From NCBI GenBank assembly GCA_016709025.1, contig JADJEQ010000017.1, forward strand, positions 1 through 64,000: a DNA stretch of 64,000 nucleotides, read 5' to 3'. The notes beneath the pieces were generated by a model. The model saw nothing but the letters and a program-made list of their open reading frames with translations. It was not told the DNA's origin and searched no databases. Shown here piece after piece: positions 48,214 through 57,477 of this stretch. Each line of letters begins with the position of its first letter. Position 1 is the stretch's first letter. Origin of the DNA: Bacteroidales bacterium (GTDB lineage: Bacteria; Bacteroidota; Bacteroidia; Bacteroidales; Lentimicrobiaceae). The translations under genes were made by a program, and so were the position numbers.

Positions 48214-51200
48214 ATGGTCCATTCAACTGCATTTTCAACCGTTTCCATTGAAGAACTTTATTACCTGATTGATTCGGAATACAATAGCAGGCAGGAGATA
48301 TTCGGAATTCCTGAAGAACTGTTTTTTAGTCAGTTTTCGGATCCCGGTATTGGCATGGATATCTTCGGTCATCACCTGTATACACCTGTTGGCGTTGCTG
48401 CCGGACCGCATACCCAAATGGCTCAGAATATCATTTCAGCCTGGCTGTGCGGAGCCAGTTACATTGAGCTCAAAACCATACAGACCCTGGATGAGCTTGA
48501 GGTTTCGAAACCCTGTATCGATATGCAGGACGAAGGCTACAATTGTGAATGGTCACAGGAGCTGCGAATCCACGAATCGTTTGAAGAATACCTGAAAGCC
48601 TGGATTATTATCCATCTTTTGCAACATAAGTTTGGTTTGAAAGTAGCTCAGAAAGCCGGGTTCGTTTTTAATATGAGCATCGGCTACAATTACGAAGGCA
48701 TTCTTAAAGAAAACGTGCAGTGGTTTCTTAGGCAAATGGGCGATTGCAGGATCGCGAAGGAAAAAATGACCGAATCGTTGAAACCCTGGTATCCTGCAAT
48801 TGATGAAGTTATAATTCCCGATTGCATTTCCGATAACATCACATTGAGTACCATGCATGGTTGTCCGCCCGATGAAATTGAGAAGATCGGGCATTACCTG
48901 CTCAGCGAAAAGAAGTTACATACTTTCGTTAAGTTAAATCCTACCCTGCTGGGAAAAGAGGAATTGCGGAATATCCTGAACAACCGGCTTGGCTTTAAAA
49001 CCACTGTTCCCGACATTGCCTTTGAACACGACCTCAAATATCCGGATGCGGTCGGGATTATTACCCGCCTGCAACAAACTGCTTCAAAAGAAGGATTGGT
49101 TTTCGGGGTCAAACTGACGAATACCCTTGAGAGTCTAAACCACAAGGACATTTTTCCGCCGAACGAGCAAATGATGTATATGAGCGGCCGGGCATTGCAT
49201 CCCATCAGTGTCAATGTTGCCAGAAAGTTGCAGAATGAGTTTAAAGGAGCATTGCAGGTTTCATTTTCAGCCGGTGCCGATTGTTTTAATGTGGCTGATA
49301 TAGTGGCTTGTGGCCTGAAACCGGTAACGGTTTGTTCCGATTTGCTGAAACCCGGCGGATATGGAAGATTATCACAGTACATTAAAAATCTATCCGGCAA
49401 CATTCAGATACCGGGCAACGAATTAAAATACCTGAATGGTTATGCAGACGCAGTTTTAGAAAATCAAGCATACAGATGCGACCCTTTTGAAACGAAAGAT
49501 ATAAAATCACGCCGAAAACTCGGTCTGTTTGATTGTATTCAGGCGCCTTGCGTGGATGAATGCCCCACCAATCAGGACATACCGGAATACCTTTATTTCA
49601 CATCCATTGGCGATACCCGCAAAGCGCTTGATGTGGTGCTTGCCAAAAACCCTTTTCCCAACGTACTGGGTTCAGCCTGCGACCACATCTGCCAGGCAAA
49701 ATGTACGCGCATTAACTATGATCAGGCTTTGAAAATAAGGGATATCAAATTATTCATTGCAGAGAACGGCCGTGAATCCGATATTTCGATTGCACCAGAC
49801 AATGGAAAGAAGGTTGCAGTGATCGGTGCCGGACCTTCAGGTTTATCGTGTGCCTACTTTCTCAGGCAAGCTGGCTTTTCAGTTGAAATTTTCGAATCGA
49901 AGGCCGCAGCAGGCGGGATGGTATACGATGCGATTCCCGGCTTCCGTATGAAAATGGATTTGCTTGACAAAGACATTGACCGGATTATAAACCTGGGAGT
50001 GAAGATTCATTTTAAGTCGAAAATCGACAGCCAGGCATTCGATCGGTTACGGAAGGACTTTGACTTTGTATTCATCGGCGCCGGTGCCCAAAGATTCAGA
50101 TCGCTTCAGATGGAAGGGGATGACGCCCCTGGCATCCTCAACCCTCATGACTTTCTGAAAGATGCTAAGGCTGGCAGAACAACGGATCCCGGAAATAATA
50201 TACTTGTGATTGGTGGTGGGAATACCGCCATCGATGTTGCCCGCACTGCCAAACGCCTTGCCGGGAAAAGTGCATCCGTGAAGGTGCTCTATCGCCGCAC
50301 ACGTGCCGAAATGCCTGCCGACCGGGAGGAAATTGAGGAATTACTGGCCGAAGGAATTGACCTGTTAGAATTATTGTCACCCGAAAAAATCAACGTTCGT
50401 GATGGCCGGATTGTGTCCCTGTCGTGTGCAAAAATGAGGCTTGAAGGGGCAAAACCAGGCAGCAGACCGGTGCCGGTGAGAACCGGTGAAGCAATGGTTG
50501 AATTTCCGGTCGATACCCTGATCCCGGCACTTGGCCAGGAAATTGACATCGACTTTGTCCTGCCGCAAGAGTTAAGGAGACGGGCTGATTCTTATGAGAC
50601 ACAGCTTGAGAATGTTTATATCGGGGGCGATGCCTTGCGGGGAGCCGCTACCATTGTTAAAGCGGTGGGTGACGGTAGAAAATCGGCCGCTGCAATTGCT
50701 GCAAAAGCCGGAATTAACCTTTCATCCGAAGCGCTGCATATTGATACAAAGCTTTCAGCTAAGGAGCTGATGATCAATAAATCAAAACGCGTTAACATGA
50801 ACCCTTTGATTGCAGGGTTTCAGACCAGGCTCAGCCCTGAAACAGCCCGGGAGGAAGCCTCACGCTGCCTGCAATGTAACGAGGTTTGCAATGTCTGTGT
50901 AACAGTTTGCCCAAACAGGGCAAATTTTTATTATCATTCTGAAGCAGCAGAAATTCCGGTATGGCGGATTGAATCCGGTAATAACAACCATGGAATATCC
51001 AGAGCCGGTAGTTTATCGGTTAAGCAAAAGACCCAGGTGCTGAACATTGCAGATTTCTGCAACGAATGCGGCAACTGCACCACTTTCTGTCCTACATCCG
51101 GCAAACCTTTCCGGGATAAGCCCAGATTTTGCCTTACCGAAAAAAGTTTTAATCAGACCGATAACAGTTATCTGCTGAAAAAATCAGAAAGCGAAACCAT

Positions 51201-51429
51201 CCTGATGCACAGGAATGGAGATCAGATCAGTAAACTCTCAAAATTCAAAAGCGGATATTTATTTGAAAACGATCTGATAAAGGTTCATTTGAATGCTGAT
51301 GACTACAAACCCGAAAAAGTTGAACTGCTGAAGGAAATGGAAGGCGGGCTGGAATTATCCCTGGCTGCCCGGATGAAATTCCTGATTGATGCTGAACTTG
51401 CGCCACATTTGGTTTATCGTAATGGATAG
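48214..51429 (+). CDS. ygfK: YgfK-type flavin/iron-sulfur oxidoreductase of the selenium-molybdenum hydroxylase locus
   Basis: A 1071-residue multidomain protein. Residues about 1-410 form a dihydropyrimidine-dehydrogenase-like barrel (LYTPVGVAAGPHTQMA, TLSTMHGCPPDEIE, VSFSAGADCFNVADI). A GltD-like part follows with Cys clusters FDCIQAPCVDECPTNQ (near 440), the FAD motif VIGAGPSGLSCAYFL (near 537) and the NADPH motif VIGGGNTAIDVA (near 665). The C-terminus has ferredoxin-like Cys groups CLQCNEVCNVCVTVCP (near 885) and CNECGNCTTFCP (near 947). Long called a putative selenate reductase subunit, it is now linked to reductive steps in anaerobic purine/urate breakdown. It starts the main operon of the cluster. 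Confidence 0.92.
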   Translation: MVHSTAFSTVSIEELYYLIDSEYNSRQEIFGIPEELFFSQFSDPGIGMDIFGHHLYTPVGVAAGPHTQMAQNIISAWLCGASYIELKTIQTLDELEVSKPCIDMQDEGYNCEWSQELRIHESFEEYLKAWIIIHLLQHKFGLKVAQKAGFVFNMSIGYNYEGILKENVQWFLRQMGDCRIAKEKMTESLKPWYPAIDEVIIPDCISDNITLSTMHGCPPDEIEKIGHYLLSEKKLHTFVKLNPTLLGKEELRNILNNRLGFKTTVPDIAFEHDLKYPDAVGIITRLQQTASKEGLVFGVKLTNTLESLNHKDIFPPNEQMMYMSGRALHPISVNVARKLQNEFKGALQVSFSAGADCFNVADIVACGLKPVTVCSDLLKPGGYGRLSQYIKNLSGNIQIPGNELKYLNGYADAVLENQAYRCDPFETKDIKSRRKLGLFDCIQAPCVDECPTNQDIPEYLYFTSIGDTRKALDVVLAKNPFPNVLGSACDHICQAKCTRINYDQALKIRDIKLFIAENGRESDISIAPDNGKKVAVIGAGPSGLSCAYFLRQAGFSVEIFESKAAAGGMVYDAIPGFRMKMDLLDKDIDRIINLGVKIHFKSKIDSQAFDRLRKDFDFVFIGAGAQRFRSLQMEGDDAPGILNPHDFLKDAKAGRTTDPGNNILVIGGGNTAIDVARTAKRLAGKSASVKVLYRRTRAEMPADREEIEELLAEGIDLLELLSPEKINVRDGRIVSLSCAKMRLEGAKPGSRPVPVRTGEAMVEFPVDTLIPALGQEIDIDFVLPQELRRRADSYETQLENVYIGGDALRGAATIVKAVGDGRKSAAAIAAKAGINLSSEALHIDTKLSAKELMINKSKRVNMNPLIAGFQTRLSPETAREEASRCLQCNEVCNVCVTVCPNRANFYYHSEAAEIPVWRIESGNNNHGISRAGSLSVKQKTQVLNIADFCNECGNCTTFCPTSGKPFRDKPRFCLTEKSFNQTDNSYLLKKSESETILMHRNGDQISKLSKFKSGYLFENDLIKVHLNADDYKPEKVELLKEMEGGLELSLAARMKFLIDAELAPHLVYRNG

Positions 51430-51477
51430 AACAGCTTATCGCAAATACATTAATACATTTGTATAAAAAAATCTCCC

Positions 51478-52956
51478 ATGATTAAATTAACCGATCACGT
51501 TGTTAATTCTGCTGCCCGGCAGAAAGCCATTGAACGCTTTCGCGAGAAAAGCATTATCCTTCCCACCTTTGCGCAAATGCGCAACCCGGAACTTGTACCG
51601 GAAAAAATCAAACATAGCCTGAAGAACATCGGACTGTGGGACCTGCATCCGGCCAATCTCTTCAGAATTACCTGGAAAAATGAACCGGTAGAAAAAGGCG
51701 GCTTGTTCGGCGGCGTGAATTATATAGAAATCCCGGAGGCCATTACGGGAGTAAAAGCAAGAATAATACTTCTTGTTGGAAAATATTTCCCTACTGGTGC
51801 CCATAAAGTTGGTGCTGCCTATGGTTGCCTGGCTCCCCGGATCATCAGTGGTGAGTTTGATCCGACTTATCATAAAGCTGTCTGGCCATCCACAGGTAAT
51901 TACTGCCGGGGCGGCGCGTTCGACTCCGAGCTGATGGGCGTTACAGCCGTTGCTATTCTCCCTGAAGAGATGAGCAAGGAACGGTTCTCATGGCTCAGGG
52001 ACATTGGCGCGGAAGTGATTGCCACACCAGGTTGTGAATCGAATGTGAAAGAAATTTATGACAAGTGTTGGGATATCCGCCGCAACCGGCCAGATTGTGT
52101 TATTTTCAACCAGTTCGACGAATTCGGCAATCCCACCTGGCACTACAATGTTACGGCGCCTGCGATTGAGGAGGTCTACAATTCCCTGAAGTCTGAAAAC
52201 TCGCATCTGGCTGCCTATGTTTCGGCAACCGGTTCTGCCGGAACCATCGGTGCAGGTGATTACCTGAAGAAGATTCATCCACACATGAAAATAGTGGCTT
52301 CAGAAGCACTTCAATGCCCTACCCTGCTCATGAACGGGTTTGGTGGCCACCGCATCGAAGGCATTGGCGACAAGCATGTTCCATGGGTGCACAATGCCAG
52401 GAACACCGATATGATAACTGCCATCGACGACGAAGATTGCATGCGGATTTTCAGGTTGTTCAACGAACCGGAAGGGCATGCTTACCTGAGGTCGTGCGGC
52501 ATTGATCCATTGTTAGTTGACAGGCTTAATCTGTTGGGTATATCCTGTATCGCCAATTTGCTTTCCGCGATAAAAGCCGCTAAATATTATGAAATGACCA
52601 GCGATGATGTGGTGATTAGTATAGCAACCGACTCGGCTGAAATGTATCATTCGAGGCTGGTAGAACTGACTGCGGAGAAAGGCAGCTACAATACGCTTCA
52701 GGCGGCAAAAGACCTGGAAAAGTGTATCCTGGGACAGGGGACCGATCATCTGAAAGAACTCGGTTACTATGACCGCAAAGCCATTCATAACCTCAAGTAC
52801 TTCACCTGGGTAGAACAGCAGGCCAAAGAAATTGAAGACCTCAACCAGCTCTGGAACGACCGGAATATCTGGGAACAACAGTTTAACCAGGCCGCACGCT
52901 GGGATGAAATGATTGAGGAGTTTAATGAAGAAACGGGAGTGCTGAAGAAACTATAG
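51478..52956 (+). CDS. Fold-type II PLP-dependent enzyme (cysteine synthase/tryptophan synthase beta-like)
   Basis: A 492-residue PLP enzyme. PTGAHKVGAAYG holds the candidate Schiff-base Lys110, and SATGSAGTIGAGDYL resembles the phosphate-binding loop. GNYCRGGAFDSELMGV replaces the usual STGNHG Asn-containing loop. Only 48 bp separate it from ygfK and it is followed by another PLP enzyme. It is not YgeX-like (diaminopropionate ammonia-lyase) by the motifs I know, but no ygeX is visible, so it may take over amino acid deamination in the pathway. That role is inference. Confidence 0.82.
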   Translation: MIKLTDHVVNSAARQKAIERFREKSIILPTFAQMRNPELVPEKIKHSLKNIGLWDLHPANLFRITWKNEPVEKGGLFGGVNYIEIPEAITGVKARIILLVGKYFPTGAHKVGAAYGCLAPRIISGEFDPTYHKAVWPSTGNYCRGGAFDSELMGVTAVAILPEEMSKERFSWLRDIGAEVIATPGCESNVKEIYDKCWDIRRNRPDCVIFNQFDEFGNPTWHYNVTAPAIEEVYNSLKSENSHLAAYVSATGSAGTIGAGDYLKKIHPHMKIVASEALQCPTLLMNGFGGHRIEGIGDKHVPWVHNARNTDMITAIDDEDCMRIFRLFNEPEGHAYLRSCGIDPLLVDRLNLLGISCIANLLSAIKAAKYYEMTSDDVVISIATDSAEMYHSRLVELTAEKGSYNTLQAAKDLEKCILGQGTDHLKELGYYDRKAIHNLKYFTWVEQQAKEIEDLNQLWNDRNIWEQQFNQAARWDEMIEEFNEETGVLKKL

Positions 52957-52960
52957 AGAA

Positions 52961-53120
52961 TTTCCAATTTCCAAAAATTTCGGATTGCGGATTGCGGATT
53001 GCGGATTCAGTTCTTCATTTTTCATTTTACCCTAAGCGTGTCGAAGAGCGTAATTCGTCATTCGTCACTCGTAATTCCTCATTACTCACTCATTCGTCAT
53101 TCGCAATTCGTCATTAACTT
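52961..53120. repeat. Heptamer arrays (GGATTGC and TCATTCG)
   Basis: Four GGATTGC-type units, then TTTTTCA-type units, then many TCATTCG, TCACTCG and TAATTCG units. The array is in frame with the following gene from 52999, so an open frame runs through it. I do not regard that extension as protein. Confidence 0.85.
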
Positions 53121-53124
53121 TCAC

Positions 53125-54363
53125 ATGGCAAATAAATTCACCTACCAATGCAACGATTGCGGCAAGCAGATTCCTGCCGGCGGCATTGTTTATGTTTGTC
53201 CGGATTGCAGTGCTAAACAACAACCGGATCAGCCACCAATGGGCATTCTGAAGATTGTTTATAATCCGGATTACATTAAAACCCGGACTTTCATTGATCT
53301 GAAAGAAAACCAATTCCTTGATCTATTGCCGCTTAACAACCTCCAAAGCCTTCCTTTCCTAAAAACCGGGAATACCCCATTGTACAGGATCAGCAAATTG
53401 AACGGGGCCGGTCTGAAACACACGCTTTTGCTGAAAGACGATTCCCAGAATCCGACTTTTTCGTTTAAAGACAGGGCATCTGCTGTGGTTTCTGCCTTCG
53501 CAAAAGAAAATGGCATCGGTACCATTGTAGCGGCCTCTACAGGGAATGCAGGCTCATCGCTGGCCGGGATGTGTGCCGCCCAGGGGCAGAAAGCGGTGAT
53601 TTTTGTTCCGGCTGCGGCACCCAAAGCCAAGCTCACCCAGATTTTGATGTATGGTGCCACATTGGTTCCTGTTGATGGAAACTACGACATGGCTTTTGAC
53701 CTGAGCATTGAAGCTACCAGACGTTTCGGGTGGTATAACCGGAATACCGCCTATAACCCGCTGACCATCGAAGGAAAGAAAACAGTTTCATTTGAGCTCT
53801 ATATTCAGCTGAACCAACACCTGCCCGACAGGATTTTCGTTCCGGTTGGAGATGGCGTTATTATTTCAGGTGTTTACAAAGGGTTTGAAGACCTGCTGAA
53901 CCATGGAATTATTGACCGGATGCCCGTGATTGTCGCCGTTCAGGCAGAAGGGAGCAGCAATATTGTGGATAATCTGGGTAAGTCTGTTTTCAGGGCAAAT
54001 GCTTCCCATACAATTGCAGACAGCATTTCCGTTGATATTCCCCGTAATTTCAGGATGGCAGCAGACTACCTGATGAAATACAAAGGAGAAACGGTAAAAG
54101 TAAGCGATAAAGAAATATTGCAGGCCTCCGCCTCTTTAGCCGGAAACACCGGAATTTTTTCAGAACCGGCCGCAGCCGCAGCCTTCGCGGGATACCAGTC
54201 CTTTGCCAGGAACAATCAACTTCCGGCAGGATCCTCCAATGTTGTTTTGCTTACCGGGAGTGGGTTAAAAGACCTGAATGCCGTGCAACCTATGCTGGAG
54301 ATTCCGGCTGCCGTAAAACCCGGCATGGCATCGGTGGAAGCATTTTTAAAAGGAAAAATCTAA
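53125..54363 (+). CDS. Threonine synthase-like PLP enzyme with zinc-ribbon N-terminus
   Basis: About 412 residues when started at the ATG at 53125. A frame from 52999 adds 42 residues encoded by a repeat array and is rejected. Two CxxC pairs, CNDCGK and CPDC, form a zinc-ribbon-like start. The PLP Lys is in NPTFSFKDRAS, and the phosphate loop is STGNAGSSLAG. VPVGDGVIISGVYKGF and LTGSGLKD are typical of the ThrC family. Its stop is 6 bp before the dehydrogenase gene, so it belongs to the operon. It may act as an ammonia-lyase on a diamino acid rather than in threonine synthesis; this is inference. Confidence 0.85.
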   Translation: MANKFTYQCNDCGKQIPAGGIVYVCPDCSAKQQPDQPPMGILKIVYNPDYIKTRTFIDLKENQFLDLLPLNNLQSLPFLKTGNTPLYRISKLNGAGLKHTLLLKDDSQNPTFSFKDRASAVVSAFAKENGIGTIVAASTGNAGSSLAGMCAAQGQKAVIFVPAAAPKAKLTQILMYGATLVPVDGNYDMAFDLSIEATRRFGWYNRNTAYNPLTIEGKKTVSFELYIQLNQHLPDRIFVPVGDGVIISGVYKGFEDLLNHGIIDRMPVIVAVQAEGSSNIVDNLGKSVFRANASHTIADSISVDIPRNFRMAADYLMKYKGETVKVSDKEILQASASLAGNTGIFSEPAAAAAFAGYQSFARNNQLPAGSSNVVLLTGSGLKDLNAVQPMLEIPAAVKPGMASVEAFLKGKI

Positions 54364-54369
54364 GCATCG

Positions 54370-56925
54370 ATGATACAATTCAGGCTGAATGGTGAAAACA
54401 TCCGTTATGAAGGCAATCCGGAAACCAGGCTGCTTCATTTTCTGAGACTCGAAAAGAAAATCACTTCCATAAAAGATGGTTGCTCCTGCCAGGGGGCCTG
54501 TGGCGCCTGTATGGTTGAGATCAACGGGGAAGCTAAGCTTTCATGCATGACTCAGGTCGGGAAGCTTGAAAATGCAGAAGTGAATACGCTTGAGGGAATT
54601 CCCGAAGAAATCAGGGATGTTCTGGCCAATGCCTTTGTGGAAAAGGGCGCAGTGCAGTGCGGATTCTGTACCCCCGGGTTCCTGATGCGGACCAAAATTC
54701 TGTTACAGAAAAACCCTGATCCAACCCGTGAAGAGATCAGGCATGCACTGACATTGAACCTCTGCAGGTGCACCGGCTATGTGAAAATTATTGACGGAAT
54801 TGCCGAAGCTGCCAACCGGTTACAATTGAAGAAAGTTGCTGACAAACCGGAAATCCCGGGGCATGTCGGAACCTCCTACCCCAAATACGAAGCCTATGAA
54901 ATGGCCATCGGTAAAAGGAAATTTGTCAATGACCTGGATTTTGACGGAATGGTCCACGGGGCTTTGCTATTTTCAGCGCATCCGAGAGCCATCGTAAAAG
55001 AAATTGATACTACCGCTGCTGCTGAATTAAAAGGTGTTCTCCGGATATTCACCGCCAAAGATATTCCAGGTGATGTATATGTGGGTCTGATTTACAAGGA
55101 CTGGCCGCTAATGATCGGCAAAGGCGAAACCACCCGTTACATTGGTGATGTGATTGCAGGGGTAGTCGCTGAAACAGAGGAAATTGCCAGGAAAGCGACC
55201 CGGATGATCAGGGTTGATTACGAAATACTTGAACCTGTAACCGATCCTCACCTTGCCATTAAACCTTCCACTTCACTGGTCCATCCCGGCAAGTCCAACC
55301 TCCTGGAAACCTGCAAAGTATACAGAGGCGGTAGTGCGGATGAGATCATTTCGGGTTCTGCCTTTGTTGCATCAGGCACCTACCAGACCCAGCGGATCGA
55401 ACATGCCTTTCTGGAGACAGAAGGCGCCGTCGCCCTGCCCGACGGGGATGGCGTGCATCTGTATTCCAACGGCCAGGGCATTTACGTTGACCGCAAACAG
55501 GTTGCATCCTTGCTGGGCCTGCCCGAAGAAAAAGTCCGCGTAACGCTGGTTTCAACCGGAGGTGGCTTTGGCGGTAAGGAAGATATGACCGTTCAGGGGC
55601 ATGTTTCATTGTATGCCTGGCTTTTGAAGCGACCGGTGAAACTGGTACTCAGCCGCGACGAATCCATCCGCATGCATCCCAAACGGCATCCGGTTTACAT
55701 GGATATTGCCGTTGGTTGTGACAAAAATGGCTTGCTTACCGGTCTGAAGTTATATGCCGTGGGCGATACCGGGGCCTATGCGTCGGTCGGCACCAAGGTA
55801 ATGGAAAGGGTGGCCGGACATGCATCCGGGGCTTACCATTTCCCCTGTGTAAACCTGGAAGCGCTGACTGTATACACCAACAATATCCCGAATGGGGCCA
55901 TGCGCGGATTCGGAGCCAACCAGGTTTGCTTCGCCCTCGAAGGCTGTATCGACGACCTCTGTAAACAGGGAAATTTTGATCGCTGGCAGTTCCGTTACAA
56001 CAATGCTTTGACTGAAGGCCGGATGACAGCCACCGGGCAGGTATTGAAAGGCGGGGTTGGCGTAAGAGCTACCCTTGAAGCCATAAAACCGTACTATGAA
56101 AAAGCCCGTTTCAAAGGCCTGGCCTGTGGCATCAAAAACAGCGGCGTTGGCAATGGAATGGCTGATTACAGTGATGTCATCATCCGTATTATTTCAGAAA
56201 ACAAAGTGCAAATGCAGCATGGCTGGACCGAAATGGGACAAGGTGTTCACACGGTTGCACAACAGGTGCTGTTTGAAGAAACCGGCATCAATCCGGAAAT
56301 TGTAGAAGTAACCGTTGACAGCAAAGCCGGAATTCCAACCGGAATGACCACTTCTTCCAGGGCAACCGCCCTGCTGGGCAATGCGATTCTGGATGCCTCA
56401 AAACAGATCCGGGAAGACCTGAAAACCCATACCTTAAATGAACTTGCCGGAAAAATCTATAAAGGAACCTATTCTTATGACCTTACCACGAAACCTGGCG
56501 CGGATGTAAAAGAAATCATCACCCATTTTGCTTATGGTTATGCAACCCAGCTGGTGGTTCTGGACGAAAAAGGGTCGATAGAAACCATTTACGCGGCGCA
56601 CGATGCAGGAAGAATCATGAACCCGGTTATGTTTGAAGGCCAGATAGAAGGGGCGGTGCACATGGGACTTGGTTATGCTTTATCGGAAGACCTTCCGATG
56701 GTTGACGGACATCTGGTTTCTTCCAAATTGCGCGACCTGAAAATCCTCCGGGCCAAAGATATGCCGGAAATAGTGGTGCTTGGTGTTGAAGTGAAAGATC
56801 CGGTCGGACCTTATGGTGCGAAAGGACTGGGTGAGATCGGACTTGTACCTACGGCGGCTGCGGTGGCGAATGCGTTTGTGGCGTTTGATGGAATCAGGAG
56901 GTTTGAGTTACCCTTGAAGAAATGA
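54370..56925 (+). CDS. Selenium-type xanthine dehydrogenase, fused iron-sulfur and molybdenum domains
   Basis: An 851-residue molybdenum hydroxylase, matching the length of the selenium-dependent xanthine dehydrogenase family. Residues 1-80 form a plant-type [2Fe-2S] domain (Cys38, 40, 44, 47, 59). A second [2Fe-2S] domain has VQCGFCTPGFLM and LNLCRCTGY. The molybdopterin domain follows (STGGGFGGKEDM, NGAMRGFGANQV, HGWTEMGQGVHTVAQQ, TSSRATALLGNA, and GAKGLGEIGLVPTAAAV with the catalytic Glu). No FAD domain is present. The first cluster has one extra residue and an additional Cys compared with the usual spacing. Its Se-dependence is inferred from the neighbouring genes. Confidence 0.9.
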   Translation: MIQFRLNGENIRYEGNPETRLLHFLRLEKKITSIKDGCSCQGACGACMVEINGEAKLSCMTQVGKLENAEVNTLEGIPEEIRDVLANAFVEKGAVQCGFCTPGFLMRTKILLQKNPDPTREEIRHALTLNLCRCTGYVKIIDGIAEAANRLQLKKVADKPEIPGHVGTSYPKYEAYEMAIGKRKFVNDLDFDGMVHGALLFSAHPRAIVKEIDTTAAAELKGVLRIFTAKDIPGDVYVGLIYKDWPLMIGKGETTRYIGDVIAGVVAETEEIARKATRMIRVDYEILEPVTDPHLAIKPSTSLVHPGKSNLLETCKVYRGGSADEIISGSAFVASGTYQTQRIEHAFLETEGAVALPDGDGVHLYSNGQGIYVDRKQVASLLGLPEEKVRVTLVSTGGGFGGKEDMTVQGHVSLYAWLLKRPVKLVLSRDESIRMHPKRHPVYMDIAVGCDKNGLLTGLKLYAVGDTGAYASVGTKVMERVAGHASGAYHFPCVNLEALTVYTNNIPNGAMRGFGANQVCFALEGCIDDLCKQGNFDRWQFRYNNALTEGRMTATGQVLKGGVGVRATLEAIKPYYEKARFKGLACGIKNSGVGNGMADYSDVIIRIISENKVQMQHGWTEMGQGVHTVAQQVLFEETGINPEIVEVTVDSKAGIPTGMTTSSRATALLGNAILDASKQIREDLKTHTLNELAGKIYKGTYSYDLTTKPGADVKEIITHFAYGYATQLVVLDEKGSIETIYAAHDAGRIMNPVMFEGQIEGAVHMGLGYALSEDLPMVDGHLVSSKLRDLKILRAKDMPEIVVLGVEVKDPVGPYGAKGLGEIGLVPTAAAVANAFVAFDGIRRFELPLKK

Positions 56926-57045
56926 CGAATGACGAATGACGAATGACGAATGTCGAATTACGAATTACGAATTACGAATTACGAATGAAAGAATGAAAGA
57001 ATGAAAGAATGAAGAATGAAGAAATGAAAAATAACGAATGACAAG
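56923..57045. repeat. Heptamer and octamer arrays (GAATGAC, GAATTAC, GAATGAAA)
   Basis: Four or so GAATGAC, four GAATTAC and several GAATGAAA units. The array starts at the stop codon of the dehydrogenase gene and ends before the four-helix-bundle gene. Confidence 0.85.
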
Positions 57046-57071
57046 GATTTCATCATCAAATATTCATTTTT

Positions 57072-57440
57072 ATGAGCATAGAGAAATTGAAGAATCGATA
57101 TAAAGATTTTGCAATTGCAGTTGCTGAATTGATCAGGGAATTGCCAATGAACAACATTAATATTCCATACAGCAATCAGTTAATCCGTTCTTCAAGCTCT
57201 TCAGCAGCAAACTATCGGGCAGCATGCAGAGGAAAATCAACTCCAGATTTTATCAATAAGCATAAAATTGTTGAAGAAGAATTGGATGAGTCAATATTTT
57301 TTCTGGAGTTGTTGTCTCATTTCAATCCTGTTTTCAATGATAAAATTAAATTGCTGATAAATGAAGGGAACGAACTTCTTGCTATTACAGTCCAATCAAT
57401 AATAACAGCACGAAAAAATCAAAAAAATGAGAAAAAATGA
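57072..57440 (+). CDS. Four-helix-bundle protein (S23/IVP family)
   Basis: A 122-residue protein of the family first found in intervening sequences of 23S rRNA genes and related to Avd of diversity-generating retroelements. The family pattern is clear: RYKDFAIAVAELIRELP, SNQLIRSSSSSAANYRAACRG, FINKHKIVEEELDESIFFLELL and the last helix with NELLAITVQSI. These proteins bind nucleic acid in the characterised cases. It is inserted in the purine-type cluster and flanked on both sides by heptamer arrays. Function here unknown; a link to the arrays is my inference. Confidence 0.9.
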   Translation: MSIEKLKNRYKDFAIAVAELIRELPMNNINIPYSNQLIRSSSSSAANYRAACRGKSTPDFINKHKIVEEELDESIFFLELLSHFNPVFNDKIKLLINEGNELLAITVQSIITARKNQKNEKK

Positions 57441-57477
57441 TTCAAACGAAAACAATCTCCTTCAATTTTTTAGATAT

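Noticed and set aside
52999..53124. Upstream start for the threonine synthase-like gene
   Set aside because: The extension is encoded by a heptamer array and absent from the family; ATG at 53125 puts the zinc-ribbon at the N-terminus.
54370..56925. Selenocysteine codon in the xanthine dehydrogenase or YgfK
   Set aside because: No in-frame TGA is present in either gene; selenium in this enzyme class is thought to be a cofactor ligand, not selenocysteine.
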